This document shows positions 1 through 6,797 of a stretch of 11,353 nt of DNA, in pieces. Source of the stretch: Fidelibacterota bacterium (lineage in GTDB: Bacteria; Fidelibacterota; JAANXI01); contig JAANXI010000154.1 of the NCBI GenBank assembly GCA_018263365.1, forward strand, positions 1 through 11,353, in the 5' to 3' direction. A model generated the notes under the pieces. It was not told where the DNA came from and did no database searches. It saw only the letters and a list, made by a program, of their open reading frames with translations. Both the position numbers and the translations under genes were made by a program. Within the stretch, counting starts at the first letter, position 1. Every line of letters starts with the position of its first letter.

Positions 1-1419
1 TTAGGACGCCACAAACCCGACAACCAGGTAGATAATCACCGCAACCCCGGCGCTGGCCAGCGCATACGGGATCTGCGTATTCACGTGATCGATATGATCC
101 GAGGCGGCGGCCATCGAGGCGACAACCGTCGTGTCGGAGATAGGCGAACAATGATCGCCGAACACTCCGCCGCCGAGCACGGCGGACACCGCAATCGGAA
201 CGCCCACGCCGCCCTGCATCGCCAGAGGTAGTGCCAGCGGCATCATCAGAGCGAATGTTCCGAAGGATGTCCCGGTTGAAAAGGCGATAAATGCCGCCGT
301 AACAAACACAACCGCCGGAATCAACTGCGGCGTCAGGAATCCGGAGGAGATTTCCGCAACATATTTACCGGTTCCCAGTTCATTGCAGGTATTTCCCAAC
401 GAAAAGGCAAGTAGCATGATGACGCCAAGGGAGATCATCCCGCCAGCGCCCTTGGTGGAGACCGAAATTATCTCATCGAGGTTCATGATGCCTTTGCTGC
501 GGTATAGCACGCCCGCAACCACAATAGAAGTCACCACCGCCCAGAATACAGACGTTGATCCTGATCCCCGGGTAATGTCTCCATTTCCGGTGATATACAG
601 CGCCAGCGGCATCATCGCCACCATCACCACAACCGGAATAATCATATTCCGTGCGTGATGCCGGATATTTTCCTTCGCTTCCAGCATGGTGATACTGTCG
701 TCCATTAGCGGTACAGCGCCGTCTCTGAGTAGTTTACCTTCTTCGCGGACGCGTTTTTCGGCCCTGCGCATCGGACCGAAATCTTTGCGGCTGAGCACTA
801 TAATGAGAACAAACACAATCGCAACGATCGAATAGAAATTCAGTGGAATCGAGAGCAGCAGGCTCGAAACCGGATCCTCGACGCCCTGGGCGGCGATGAG
901 TCCGATAGAAAATGCGCCCCAGGCGTTCAACGGAATCAGCATACAGGCCGGCGCAGAGGTGGAATCCAGGATATACGCCAGTTTTTCCCGGCTGATTTTC
1001 AGCTTATCAAACAGGGGACGGGCAATCGCGCCAGCCACAAGAATTTTGATGCTGCTCTCAATGAAAATGACAATGCCAAGTATCCAGACCAACATCTGGG
1101 CGGAAAACCGGTTACCGATGATATTTTTCCGCGTCACATACTCCACAAATCCATCAACACCGCCGGAACGCTGCATGAGGGCAATCAGGCTGCCCACAAG
1201 CACGCTAAACAGGATCACACGCGTACTCCCGGCGTCCGCAAAGACAGTCACCAGGGAGCCGAGCGCATCGGTAAATCCGGTGAGTGGGTTCCAGCTATTC
1301 ATGATAATCCAGCCAAACCAGATGCCGACAAACAATGAGAGCATTACCTGCCGCGTCTTCATTGCCAGTGCAATCGCCACAACAGGGGGAAGTACAACCA
1401 GCCAACCGTGTTCAATCAT
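1..1419 (-). CDS. NhaC-family Na+/H+ antiporter (inner membrane)
   Basis: A 472-residue polytopic membrane protein that probably exchanges Na+ for H+ across the inner membrane for pH and sodium homeostasis. The sequence shows many hydrophobic segments in two halves, split by a charged cytoplasmic-type loop at about residues 211-255. The family hallmark GGGVFGDHCSPISDTT lies at 416-431. Other conserved stretches are LDSTSAPACMLIPLNAWGAF (151-170), the repeat-symmetric counterpart, and FSTGTSFGTFALMMPLALPL (380-399). Length matches the usual 450-500 residues of NhaC. The ATG start has a good ribosome binding site (AAGGA on the minus strand, 8 bases upstream). The stop is TAA at the window edge, so the gene is complete. 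It lies 44 bases after the peptidase gene on the same strand and may be cotranscribed. NhaC-fold proteins also include amino-acid or malate/lactate exchangers, so the exact substrate is inferred. Confidence 0.9.
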   Translation of the reverse strand: MIEHGWLVVLPPVVAIALAMKTRQVMLSLFVGIWFGWIIMNSWNPLTGFTDALGSLVTVFADAGSTRVILFSVLVGSLIALMQRSGGVDGFVEYVTRKNIIGNRFSAQMLVWILGIVIFIESSIKILVAGAIARPLFDKLKISREKLAYILDSTSAPACMLIPLNAWGAFSIGLIAAQGVEDPVSSLLLSIPLNFYSIVAIVFVLIIVLSRKDFGPMRRAEKRVREEGKLLRDGAVPLMDDSITMLEAKENIRHHARNMIIPVVVMVAMMPLALYITGNGDITRGSGSTSVFWAVVTSIVVAGVLYRSKGIMNLDEIISVSTKGAGGMISLGVIMLLAFSLGNTCNELGTGKYVAEISSGFLTPQLIPAVVFVTAAFIAFSTGTSFGTFALMMPLALPLAMQGGVGVPIAVSAVLGGGVFGDHCSPISDTTVVASMAAASDHIDHVNTQIPYALASAGVAVIIYLVVGFVAS

Positions 1420-1427
1420 GGGAGAGG

Positions 1428-1432
1428 TCCTT
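1428..1432 (-). promoter_or_regulatory. Ribosome binding site of the NhaC gene
   Basis: On the minus strand this reads AAGGA, 8 bases before the ATG at 1419. It is one of the two convincing Shine-Dalgarno sites in the window, the other being upstream of 11062. It supports the chosen start of the antiporter. Confidence 0.6.
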
Positions 1433-1463
1433 GGAGAGAGTGTTTGAAATTATCGCTGTCACA

Positions 1464-2870
1464 TTACCTGAGGAGAGTCAATTTTCCGGTGGATACATAG
1501 TGATTATTCAGGGTAATGCGGTAAAAATATTGTCCCGATGGTACTACCTGACCTGCGCTATTTAAACCGTCCCAGCGATGACGATAGCTCCCGGTCTCCG
1601 AATAACTTGTGGAGAATCGGCTCACTTCCTTTCCAGAGAGATCAACGATCTGGATCGTCACCTCGCCCGGTACTGTAATATCGTATTGGAACGTCGTCGA
1701 AGCGTTAAACGGGTTTGGATAGTTCCGCACCGTCAGATACTCAGGAAAAACCGATGCCTGTGTTTGATCATCCTCAGGCTGTATGCCGACTGCGCTGGAG
1801 TCTTCCAGGTAAAAGGTATAGGCAACGCCCCCTTTGTCAAACCAGGAATGGGAGAGTGAGTACTTGCTGTGCTGGTAGGCATATCCATCTGATCTGCCCG
1901 GATCATGAACAAGGGGATCGCCGTCCTCATCAAATCCTGCAAGCATGATCAGGTGCCCAGCAGAGGATATTGGGAGACCAACTGACATGACAATACGTCC
2001 GCCGTTATTCAGAATCTCCCGGGTTTCGCTCCAGGTACGGTAGCGGTTCACGGTGCCTTTGAGTCCATATTCCGAGGCATTTTGAACTGTCCGCGGCCAT
2101 ACTCCGAAGATGTCATAGTACGGGTCGCGATTATCCAGTGCGAACTGGTAAGGATCCACATCGATGCCATAGCTCAACAATACCATTGAGGCTGACGTTG
2201 GTGAGCAGATTCTGCCGCCGATTTCGTCGTCCACACTGTACTGGAAAATATGATCGGTGTCGACATAAATAGGTTCGGGATCATCATTCAGAATACTAAA
2301 GTAATCCGCTTCATCTGTGGTCCTGGAATCGCTGACAGTCATCGAAAGCAGATGGATTTCGGGGGAAGGCGTTGCCAGGTCATTCCGTTTCATTTCTATT
2401 TTGAATTGCCATTGGGTGTGATACGAGTAGAAAATTCCGGTATCGATGGCGATACGTCCATCACCATAGGAGGTACTTTTCCCTCCGGACCACAAATTGT
2501 CCTTCCAGTAGCCGACTTCCAGCCATGGGGACCATCCGGAATTATACGGCACGCGAATAAAAACCCGGAAGCCGCCGTCATCGCCGGGAGCTTTGCCGTT
2601 CCATGAAGGCAATGCCCGGTTGAACGGCTCTGCCGATGATTGCGTCCGGAAAATTATTGAACCGGACGTTCCTGAATCAATTAAACCAATGCCCTCATTC
2701 TCAGAAAGCGCGACAATATTCGTTAACTGTTCGGCTTCGTAGAGGAGGGAGTCAGCCCCTTCCAGCATATATTGCTGATCGGGATAATGGGAGGCCTGTA
2801 GTTCCATCGATGGTTGGATGACGAGTATTCCAAAAAGGAACCCAACCAGCAAATATTTAATAGCATACAT
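1464..2870 (-). CDS. Secreted C39-like cysteine peptidase with type IX secretion sorting domain
   Basis: Numbering here is from the longest open frame (GTG at 2978, 504 residues). I prefer the ATG at 2870 (Met37) because a signal peptide follows at once: MYAIKYLLVGFLFG and on to about residue 62. ATG at 2909 (Met24) is possible. No start has a clear ribosome binding site. After the signal come: a beta-rich domain (about 110-215) resembling the one before C39 domains in other bacterial secreted proteins; a peptidase C39-like domain (about 238-392) with Cys258 in RICSPTSASMVL, His342 in AGHLIMLAGFDEDG and Asp359 in VHDP, the expected triad; then a sorting/FlgD-like domain from NYPNPFN (419-425) to the end, with SGQYFYRITL and a final GKLTLLR. 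The protein is probably exported by Sec, then moved across the outer membrane by the type IX system. Its substrate is unknown. The triad looks intact, so it is probably active. Confidence 0.83.
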   Translation of the reverse strand: MYAIKYLLVGFLFGILVIQPSMELQASHYPDQQYMLEGADSLLYEAEQLTNIVALSENEGIGLIDSGTSGSIIFRTQSSAEPFNRALPSWNGKAPGDDGGFRVFIRVPYNSGWSPWLEVGYWKDNLWSGGKSTSYGDGRIAIDTGIFYSYHTQWQFKIEMKRNDLATPSPEIHLLSMTVSDSRTTDEADYFSILNDDPEPIYVDTDHIFQYSVDDEIGGRICSPTSASMVLLSYGIDVDPYQFALDNRDPYYDIFGVWPRTVQNASEYGLKGTVNRYRTWSETREILNNGGRIVMSVGLPISSAGHLIMLAGFDEDGDPLVHDPGRSDGYAYQHSKYSLSHSWFDKGGVAYTFYLEDSSAVGIQPEDDQTQASVFPEYLTVRNYPNPFNASTTFQYDITVPGEVTIQIVDLSGKEVSRFSTSYSETGSYRHRWDGLNSAGQVVPSGQYFYRITLNNHYVSTGKLTLLR

Positions 2871-2989
2871 AGAATTTAGGTATTCGATAGATGATAGCCG
2901 CTTTCGCATGTTTGGTCCAATTGTTAAGTGTGAAAATCTGGAAAATACCGCAAGTTTTCGGCAGCCTAATTTATACACGCCGGTGAAGG

Positions 2990-3026
2990 AAAAAAACTGA
3001 TTGTTTGCAAAATTCAGCTTTGCAAA
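2990..3026 (-). terminator. Possible Rho-independent terminator after the phosphoesterase/PQQ gene
   Basis: TTTGCAAA occurs at 3004-3011 and again at 3019-3026. As the octamer is its own reverse complement, the copies can pair into an 8-bp stem with a 7-base loop. On the minus strand the stem overlaps the last codons and TGA stop of the upstream gene, and a run of seven T follows at 2996-2990. The stem is AT-rich and 7 bases separate it from the T tract, so this is a weak terminator candidate only. Confidence 0.35.
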
Positions 3027-4798
3027 TCAACGACTGTCAATTTCCCGCCCAGGTTACCTATTGCCAGTGAATCCCCGTCAGTATCGGCGCCGGCAAAAAT
3101 GAAATCGTAACCAGTGCTGTATTCCCAGTCGACCTCTTTAGAATCGAGATTTACTGCACATAGTGCGCCTTTGGTTGTTCCGAAATACATGTGGCTGCCA
3201 ACTTTCACAGGAAAAGAATCGAATACCGGTCCGGAAAGTGGGATCTCTGCTGTGCGCTCACCGGTGAACCGGTTGAAGGCGATGGCATGACCGGTCAGGC
3301 TTCCGAAGAAGACATCGTTCCCGTGGAAAATAGCTGAGGAATAACTCGGCTTACACGTCTCCACGATCGGGCTGTTCCATTGATAGTCCACCTCGGCACC
3401 GGGAAACTGCCACACGACCTCACCGGTTTGGGACTTCAGGCAGTGCGTGCGGTAATCGTGGGAGACAAAATAAAGGAGTCCGTCGTGAATTTTCGGGTTA
3501 CAGGTGGCGGGCGCAAAGTGGGGCGTGTTGATGAACTTCTTCCAAACGAGTTTGCCGGATGAGGCATCCACACAATAGAAATAACCGTCCCAGGCGCCAA
3601 AATAGATGTTCTCCCCATCGAACTCCGGCGTCGCTTTTACCATGTTCTGAGCGCGGTAACTCCAGAGCACATCACCCGAATCGGGGCCGAGAGCGTACAT
3701 AATTCCGTCGCCAGTTCCGATGAATATCGCATCGTCAGTCACCTTCGCCGTGGCTATCACCGACCCGTTCAGCGATTTTTTCCACAGGATTTTTCCGGTA
3801 GCCGGATCGGTGCAATAGAAATTGCCTGAAGGCGTGCCGTAGTAAAACCTTTCTCTGCCGACAACTGGAGCAGAGAGGATGGCCCCTTCGTTTTGCGATT
3901 TGTGCCACCGAATGTCGCCTGAATCTTTGGAAAGCCCATACAGGTCCCCGCCGTCTGTCCCGATGATGATCAGATCATCGAAGTATGCCGGTTTACATTG
4001 GATGCCGGACTCGAACTGTTCTTGCCAGCGCACGGAAATGGCATCGGTATCCCTGGAAAAGCGGCCCCATCTCCGCGCCTGAACCTCTGTTGTTTCGCCT
4101 GGAGAGCAGACCATGATTTCGTAGTCACCATCGGCCAGATTCGAAATGTCGCCGGTAACGGCATTTTCATCTTTGACTGTCTCAAGTGAATTGCCGTTTA
4201 CGAATACTTCGAAGTCTTTTCCCGGAACTTCGGAGACCGGAATTTGGATTTGCCCGTTGGTTGGATTTAAATCAGGAATATCGATGGTATTTACATTTCC
4301 GGAAGTGAATGTGGGTATTCTCGCCTGTTCACTCGTGGACTTTTCCACCGGATCCCGGTAATAGAGCGTGATCGTATTTTGGGAAATCTTGTAAACATTA
4401 TAGCCTGTTTCCGGCGGATGCGTCGAGCCGGCAGTGATAAGGCGGCAGCCATTAACCTGGATATTGCGCTGGGAATGAATATGGCCGGCGAGCACCGCGG
4501 GAATGTTGTAACTGGCTATTAATTCGTACAGAGTATGCTCTGAACCGAGAAATCGATTTGGAAGCGAGGGCGGGTGATGGAAACCTAGAATGGTCGGCCT
4601 CGGCTGCCAGCGCTTCAGGTGCTCTTCGACCCAGGACAATTCGGCAGGATCGAGATAGCCGTACTGTTCCAGTAATATAGACGAATCTAAAGCGGGGATA
4701 TTGAGATAATCGTGTTCTATGGCAAAATGCGGACCACCGAATCGTTCAATAAATGCTTGCTGTCCTGTACGGCTCCAGCGGGCGTCGTGATTCCCCAT
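3014..4798 (-). CDS. C-terminal part of split metallophosphoesterase with PQQ-like beta-propeller
   Basis: A 594-residue open frame that is the downstream part of a gene interrupted at 4805-4807. It opens directly on the phosphoesterase motif GNHD (2-5), then GFHHPP (72-77) and GHIH (105-108), three of the five calcineurin-like metal-binding blocks. A small beta-domain follows at about 170-245. The rest (about 265-594) is a beta-propeller of PQQ/BamB-like repeats, each built around A-x-x-G-W/DG-x-Y-x-x-D-x-x-x-G-x-x-x-W, for example TDPATGKILWKK (330-341) and VDASSGKLVWKK (410-421). Alone it lacks the signal peptide and motifs I and II, so it is unlikely to be an active or exported enzyme. 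The ATG is two codons after the stop, without a ribosome binding site. Known relatives join an exported phosphoesterase to such a propeller; their substrate is not established. The stop is TGA. Treat it with the next entry as one disrupted gene of 706 codons before the final stop. Confidence 0.82.
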   Translation of the reverse strand: MGNHDARWSRTGQQAFIERFGGPHFAIEHDYLNIPALDSSILLEQYGYLDPAELSWVEEHLKRWQPRPTILGFHHPPSLPNRFLGSEHTLYELIASYNIPAVLAGHIHSQRNIQVNGCRLITAGSTHPPETGYNVYKISQNTITLYYRDPVEKSTSEQARIPTFTSGNVNTIDIPDLNPTNGQIQIPVSEVPGKDFEVFVNGNSLETVKDENAVTGDISNLADGDYEIMVCSPGETTEVQARRWGRFSRDTDAISVRWQEQFESGIQCKPAYFDDLIIIGTDGGDLYGLSKDSGDIRWHKSQNEGAILSAPVVGRERFYYGTPSGNFYCTDPATGKILWKKSLNGSVIATAKVTDDAIFIGTGDGIMYALGPDSGDVLWSYRAQNMVKATPEFDGENIYFGAWDGYFYCVDASSGKLVWKKFINTPHFAPATCNPKIHDGLLYFVSHDYRTHCLKSQTGEVVWQFPGAEVDYQWNSPIVETCKPSYSSAIFHGNDVFFGSLTGHAIAFNRFTGERTAEIPLSGPVFDSFPVKVGSHMYFGTTKGALCAVNLDSKEVDWEYSTGYDFIFAGADTDGDSLAIGNLGGKLTVVDLQS

Positions 4799-4804
4799 CA
4801 GATT

Positions 4805-4807
4805 TTA
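4805..4807 (-). other. In-frame TAA splitting the metallophosphoesterase gene
   Basis: On the minus strand the codons read TTC ACA TAT TAA AAT CTG ATG GGG AAT CAC GAC. The frame before the TAA (Tat signal, motifs I and II) and after it (GNHD onward) is the same, so this is a nonsense codon and not a frameshift. It sits three codons before the GNHD motif, where relatives usually have an aromatic or hydrophobic residue in a beta-strand, so a Tyr codon (TAT/TAC) is a likely ancestor; that is inference. Confidence 0.85.
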
Positions 4808-5134
4808 ATATGTGAATTCCGAGGCCTCCATAATCTCCCGGTTTTCGTCCAGTTCTTCCGCCCAGCCATGCTCTGAATTGTCACCAGTCGTGAGCACAAA
4901 TTCGGTTTGCGGAAACGTCTCAGCGATATCCTGCAGTACGAATTGCAGGTCCTTTTGCGCCGCTTCAGCGCCGTTGTGCGTATCCGTGATTTGCACGAAC
5001 CACCAGTCCGCGTCTCTGGAGCGAAACTCAGGTGTACAGGCCGCCGGACCGAGGAGTAAAAGCCCGGCACCGCCGCCAAGGGCAGTTTTAATAAATTTTC
5101 GACGGGAAATCCCCGATGGGGGTTCCTCCGGCAT
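4805..5134 (-). CDS. N-terminal part of split Tat-exported metallophosphoesterase
   Basis: A 109-residue fragment that begins the gene continued at 4798-3014. It has a twin-arginine signal (SRRKFIKTA, residues 10-18) and a hydrophobic stretch GGGAGLLLLGPAAC ending at Cys33. The Cys could be lipidated, but the preceding residues fit a lipobox poorly. Phosphoesterase motif I follows as ITDTHNG (Asp51, His53) and motif II as TTGDNSEHG (Asp85, Asn86). The frame then stops at TAA just before the missing GNHD block. As a separate product it would be an exported, incomplete fold with no full metal site. The ATG lies 5 bases after the TAG of the isomerase gene, so the two are almost surely one transcript. 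No clear ribosome binding site is visible. The full-length gene would encode a folded-state-exported, probably periplasmic or membrane-anchored hydrolase. Confidence 0.75.
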   Translation of the reverse strand: MPEEPPSGISRRKFIKTALGGGAGLLLLGPAACTPEFRSRDADWWFVQITDTHNGAEAAQKDLQFVLQDIAETFPQTEFVLTTGDNSEHGWAEELDENREIMEASEFTY

Positions 5135-5139
5135 TGAGA

Positions 5140-6597
5140 CTACTCGTTTTGGTTGGTGAGGACTGAATCCTGGACAGGGTAGTGCAATTTCAGAAAGGAT
5201 TGCGGGTACGGCGGCACTGCCAACCGATTGAACGAGCCGCGCTTCATCACAATCATCTGAGTATCGTTGAGGTCGAGTTGTTGGAACTGTTTCTCGTTTA
5301 TTTGCGGCGGATGGACCGTCTTCAGGGAATCCAATGTTTGCCGCATGGCGGAGGTAAATTCTCCGGAATCCTGGCGCTGAGATTCCAGATATTCCGCGTA
5401 AAGGTTTGACCGATAGTAATTCTCCCAGCGATTTACTTTATGCCGGACAACCGCCGTGGTATCCAGTCCCCGTTGGTATCCGATGTCCGCAAGCACTTCG
5501 TCCCTGATTAACTGGCCCAGCGTGTTTTTGAGCCAGACCGGCGCAGCTTTGCTTTTATCTGGCATTTTTAGTCCGCGCCCCAGTGCGATTTCCAGAAAAT
5601 CCTGCACCGTCCAGGTCCGATTGTCGAACGTTGCGAGTTTTGTCTTCTTTTCCTCAGGCGGGAGGTCCAGTTTCCAGCGCACTTCACGGGTGGGGAGCGC
5701 AGCACGCAGAGTATCCGGATTGGTCTGCTGCGGCTTTTCCGGTTGCCGCTGCTTAATGTACTGGTGAAGTATCGAAATACCCTCGTTATTGACATCAATG
5801 GACACCTCTTCCATAGCGCTCAACACGTATTCTTTGGACGCTTTATTCAACACGCGTTCCTCCAGGCGCTGCCGGGTTTTACGCTTGTGCTCTTCATATT
5901 TTTCCGTACTGCGCGGAGTGACATCTTTGACAGAATCCAACTGCATGATCATGAAGCCTTCAGGCGTTTCAATGATATCAGTGACCTGACCTTTTTCTAA
6001 TCCATACACCCGATCTTCAATCTGCGGCTGCATCTGTCCCCAGCGGACGTTGACCGAAGGCGGTTCGAGTCCGGCTTTGTACACAATTTCGAAGGCCTCT
6101 TGGAAATTCGCTTCACCGCGCGCGAGCAGGGAACGGATATATTCGGCCTCTTCCCGGGTTTGGAAGGTCATATATTTCAGCAGGAGCTCCTGGCGGCTGC
6201 GACGGAGTGCTTCGGAATACTGCTGGTCCGTAATGTTCGTTTTGCTCTCCACATCGGCAAAATACAGCGCCTCCCGGACCTCGTCCTTTTCAATCTCTTT
6301 GACCTTGAACTGATACACTCTGTTGGTATCCAGACGTAAATCAGCTGCGGCTTCGGCAAGCAACATTTCGTCAATCAACGGTTGGAGATAGGCTTCCTTT
6401 TTTGCCGCAGGAGAGAGGCCAGGCAAAGGTCGGTGCGGCGTAAATTCCAGCCGATAGGCTAAATCTTTGGGCATTACATACTGCTGACCGGCGGAAGCCA
6501 GGGCATCACTGGGAATTTGGTTCGTCTGGTCTTTCGGAGAACAGTGGAGCAATAAAAGAGAAGCGCTCAGGAGGAAAACCGTTTTTTGTATTTTCAT
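5140..6597 (-). CDS. Parvulin-type peptidyl-prolyl isomerase lipoprotein (SurA/PrsA-like)
   Basis: Probably a periplasmic folding helper that isomerises X-Pro bonds or chaperones exported proteins. The open frame extends to an ATG at 6663 (507 residues; numbering from there), but Met23 at 6597 starts a clean lipoprotein-like signal, MKIQKTVFLLSASLLLLHC, with Cys41 as probable lipid site, so I chose it. The preceding LLH is a loose lipobox. A parvulin-like domain spans about 165-246: TFQTREEAEYIRSLLARGEA, then VRWGQMQPQIEDRVYGLEKG and TPEGFMIMQLDSV. The usual GGDLG turn is replaced by NVRWG, so catalysis may be weak. Long helical segments flank it (about 85-160 and 255-305), as in SurA-type chaperones. 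The second half (about 325-480) is another helical region with WTVQDFLEIALGRG and no second clear parvulin domain. It is first in a probable operon with the split phosphoesterase; the stop is TAG. Confidence 0.78.
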   Translation of the reverse strand: MKIQKTVFLLSASLLLLHCSPKDQTNQIPSDALASAGQQYVMPKDLAYRLEFTPHRPLPGLSPAAKKEAYLQPLIDEMLLAEAAADLRLDTNRVYQFKVKEIEKDEVREALYFADVESKTNITDQQYSEALRRSRQELLLKYMTFQTREEAEYIRSLLARGEANFQEAFEIVYKAGLEPPSVNVRWGQMQPQIEDRVYGLEKGQVTDIIETPEGFMIMQLDSVKDVTPRSTEKYEEHKRKTRQRLEERVLNKASKEYVLSAMEEVSIDVNNEGISILHQYIKQRQPEKPQQTNPDTLRAALPTREVRWKLDLPPEEKKTKLATFDNRTWTVQDFLEIALGRGLKMPDKSKAAPVWLKNTLGQLIRDEVLADIGYQRGLDTTAVVRHKVNRWENYYRSNLYAEYLESQRQDSGEFTSAMRQTLDSLKTVHPPQINEKQFQQLDLNDTQMIVMKRGSFNRLAVPPYPQSFLKLHYPVQDSVLTNQNE

Positions 6598-6797
6598 AAT
6601 CTCGGGTGTTAGCGGTTCGAATTTTCGTGAGGGTAAATATAAAAAGACTGGCGGATGTTCCATACTGTATTCTGGCCGGACGATACAAGTTATTCATTTC
6701 CAATGATGTAATTTCTCATCTTGTTTTCAGCGCGTATCTTTTGTACTCTTAGAGCGTTTAACGCAAGTGTACCAACGGATTAAATAATATATCCTGA
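6598..6797. promoter_or_regulatory. Divergent intergenic region between the isomerase gene and yhaO
   Basis: The 200 bases must hold the promoters for both directions. If the isomerase starts at 6663 the gap shrinks to 134 bases. The part next to yhaO is AT-rich (TTAAATAATATAT at 6780-6792), consistent with a -10 region close to the start codon. I could not fix a -35/-10 pair with good spacing on either strand, and yhaO has no purine-rich ribosome binding site. The region also holds the inverted repeat at 6754-6764. Confidence 0.45.
6754..6764. repeat. Short inverted repeat upstream of yhaO
   Basis: The bases GCGTTTAACGC form two perfect 5-base arms (GCGTT and AACGC) around one central T, 33 bases before the yhaO ATG. 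The position would suit an operator or repressor site, but an 11-base palindrome can arise by chance. Confidence 0.35.

Noticed and set aside
896..1447. Open frame of 183 codons on the plus strand opposite the antiporter gene
   Set aside because: It is antisense to a strongly conserved membrane protein and has low-complexity Ser/Arg/Pro-rich content with no domain, signal or ribosome binding site. It is a shadow of the real gene.
2871..2978. GTG at 2978 as start of the C39-like protein
   Set aside because: It would put 36 residues before the signal peptide, has no ribosome binding site, and the codons overlap a TATAAA element that could be promoter. It is kept only as an alternative.
4798..4807. 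Frameshift as the cause of the split phosphoesterase
   Set aside because: The upstream and downstream coding frames are identical (ATG 4798 and ATG 5134 differ by a multiple of three). Only the TAA codon separates them.
4805..4807. Genetic code reassignment or programmed readthrough of TAA
   Set aside because: TAA ends at least three other genes here, and TAG and TGA are also used as stops. No readthrough-type stem-loop was evident after the stop.
6598..6663. ATG at 6663 as start of the isomerase lipoprotein
   Set aside because: It would place 22 residues before a complete lipoprotein-like signal starting at Met23. No ribosome binding site supports it.
6721..6743. Bacteroidota-type promoter (TTTG / TAnnTTTG) before yhaO
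   Set aside because: TATCTTTTG at 6735-6743 has one extra T, and no TTTG stands at the required distance of about 19 bases.
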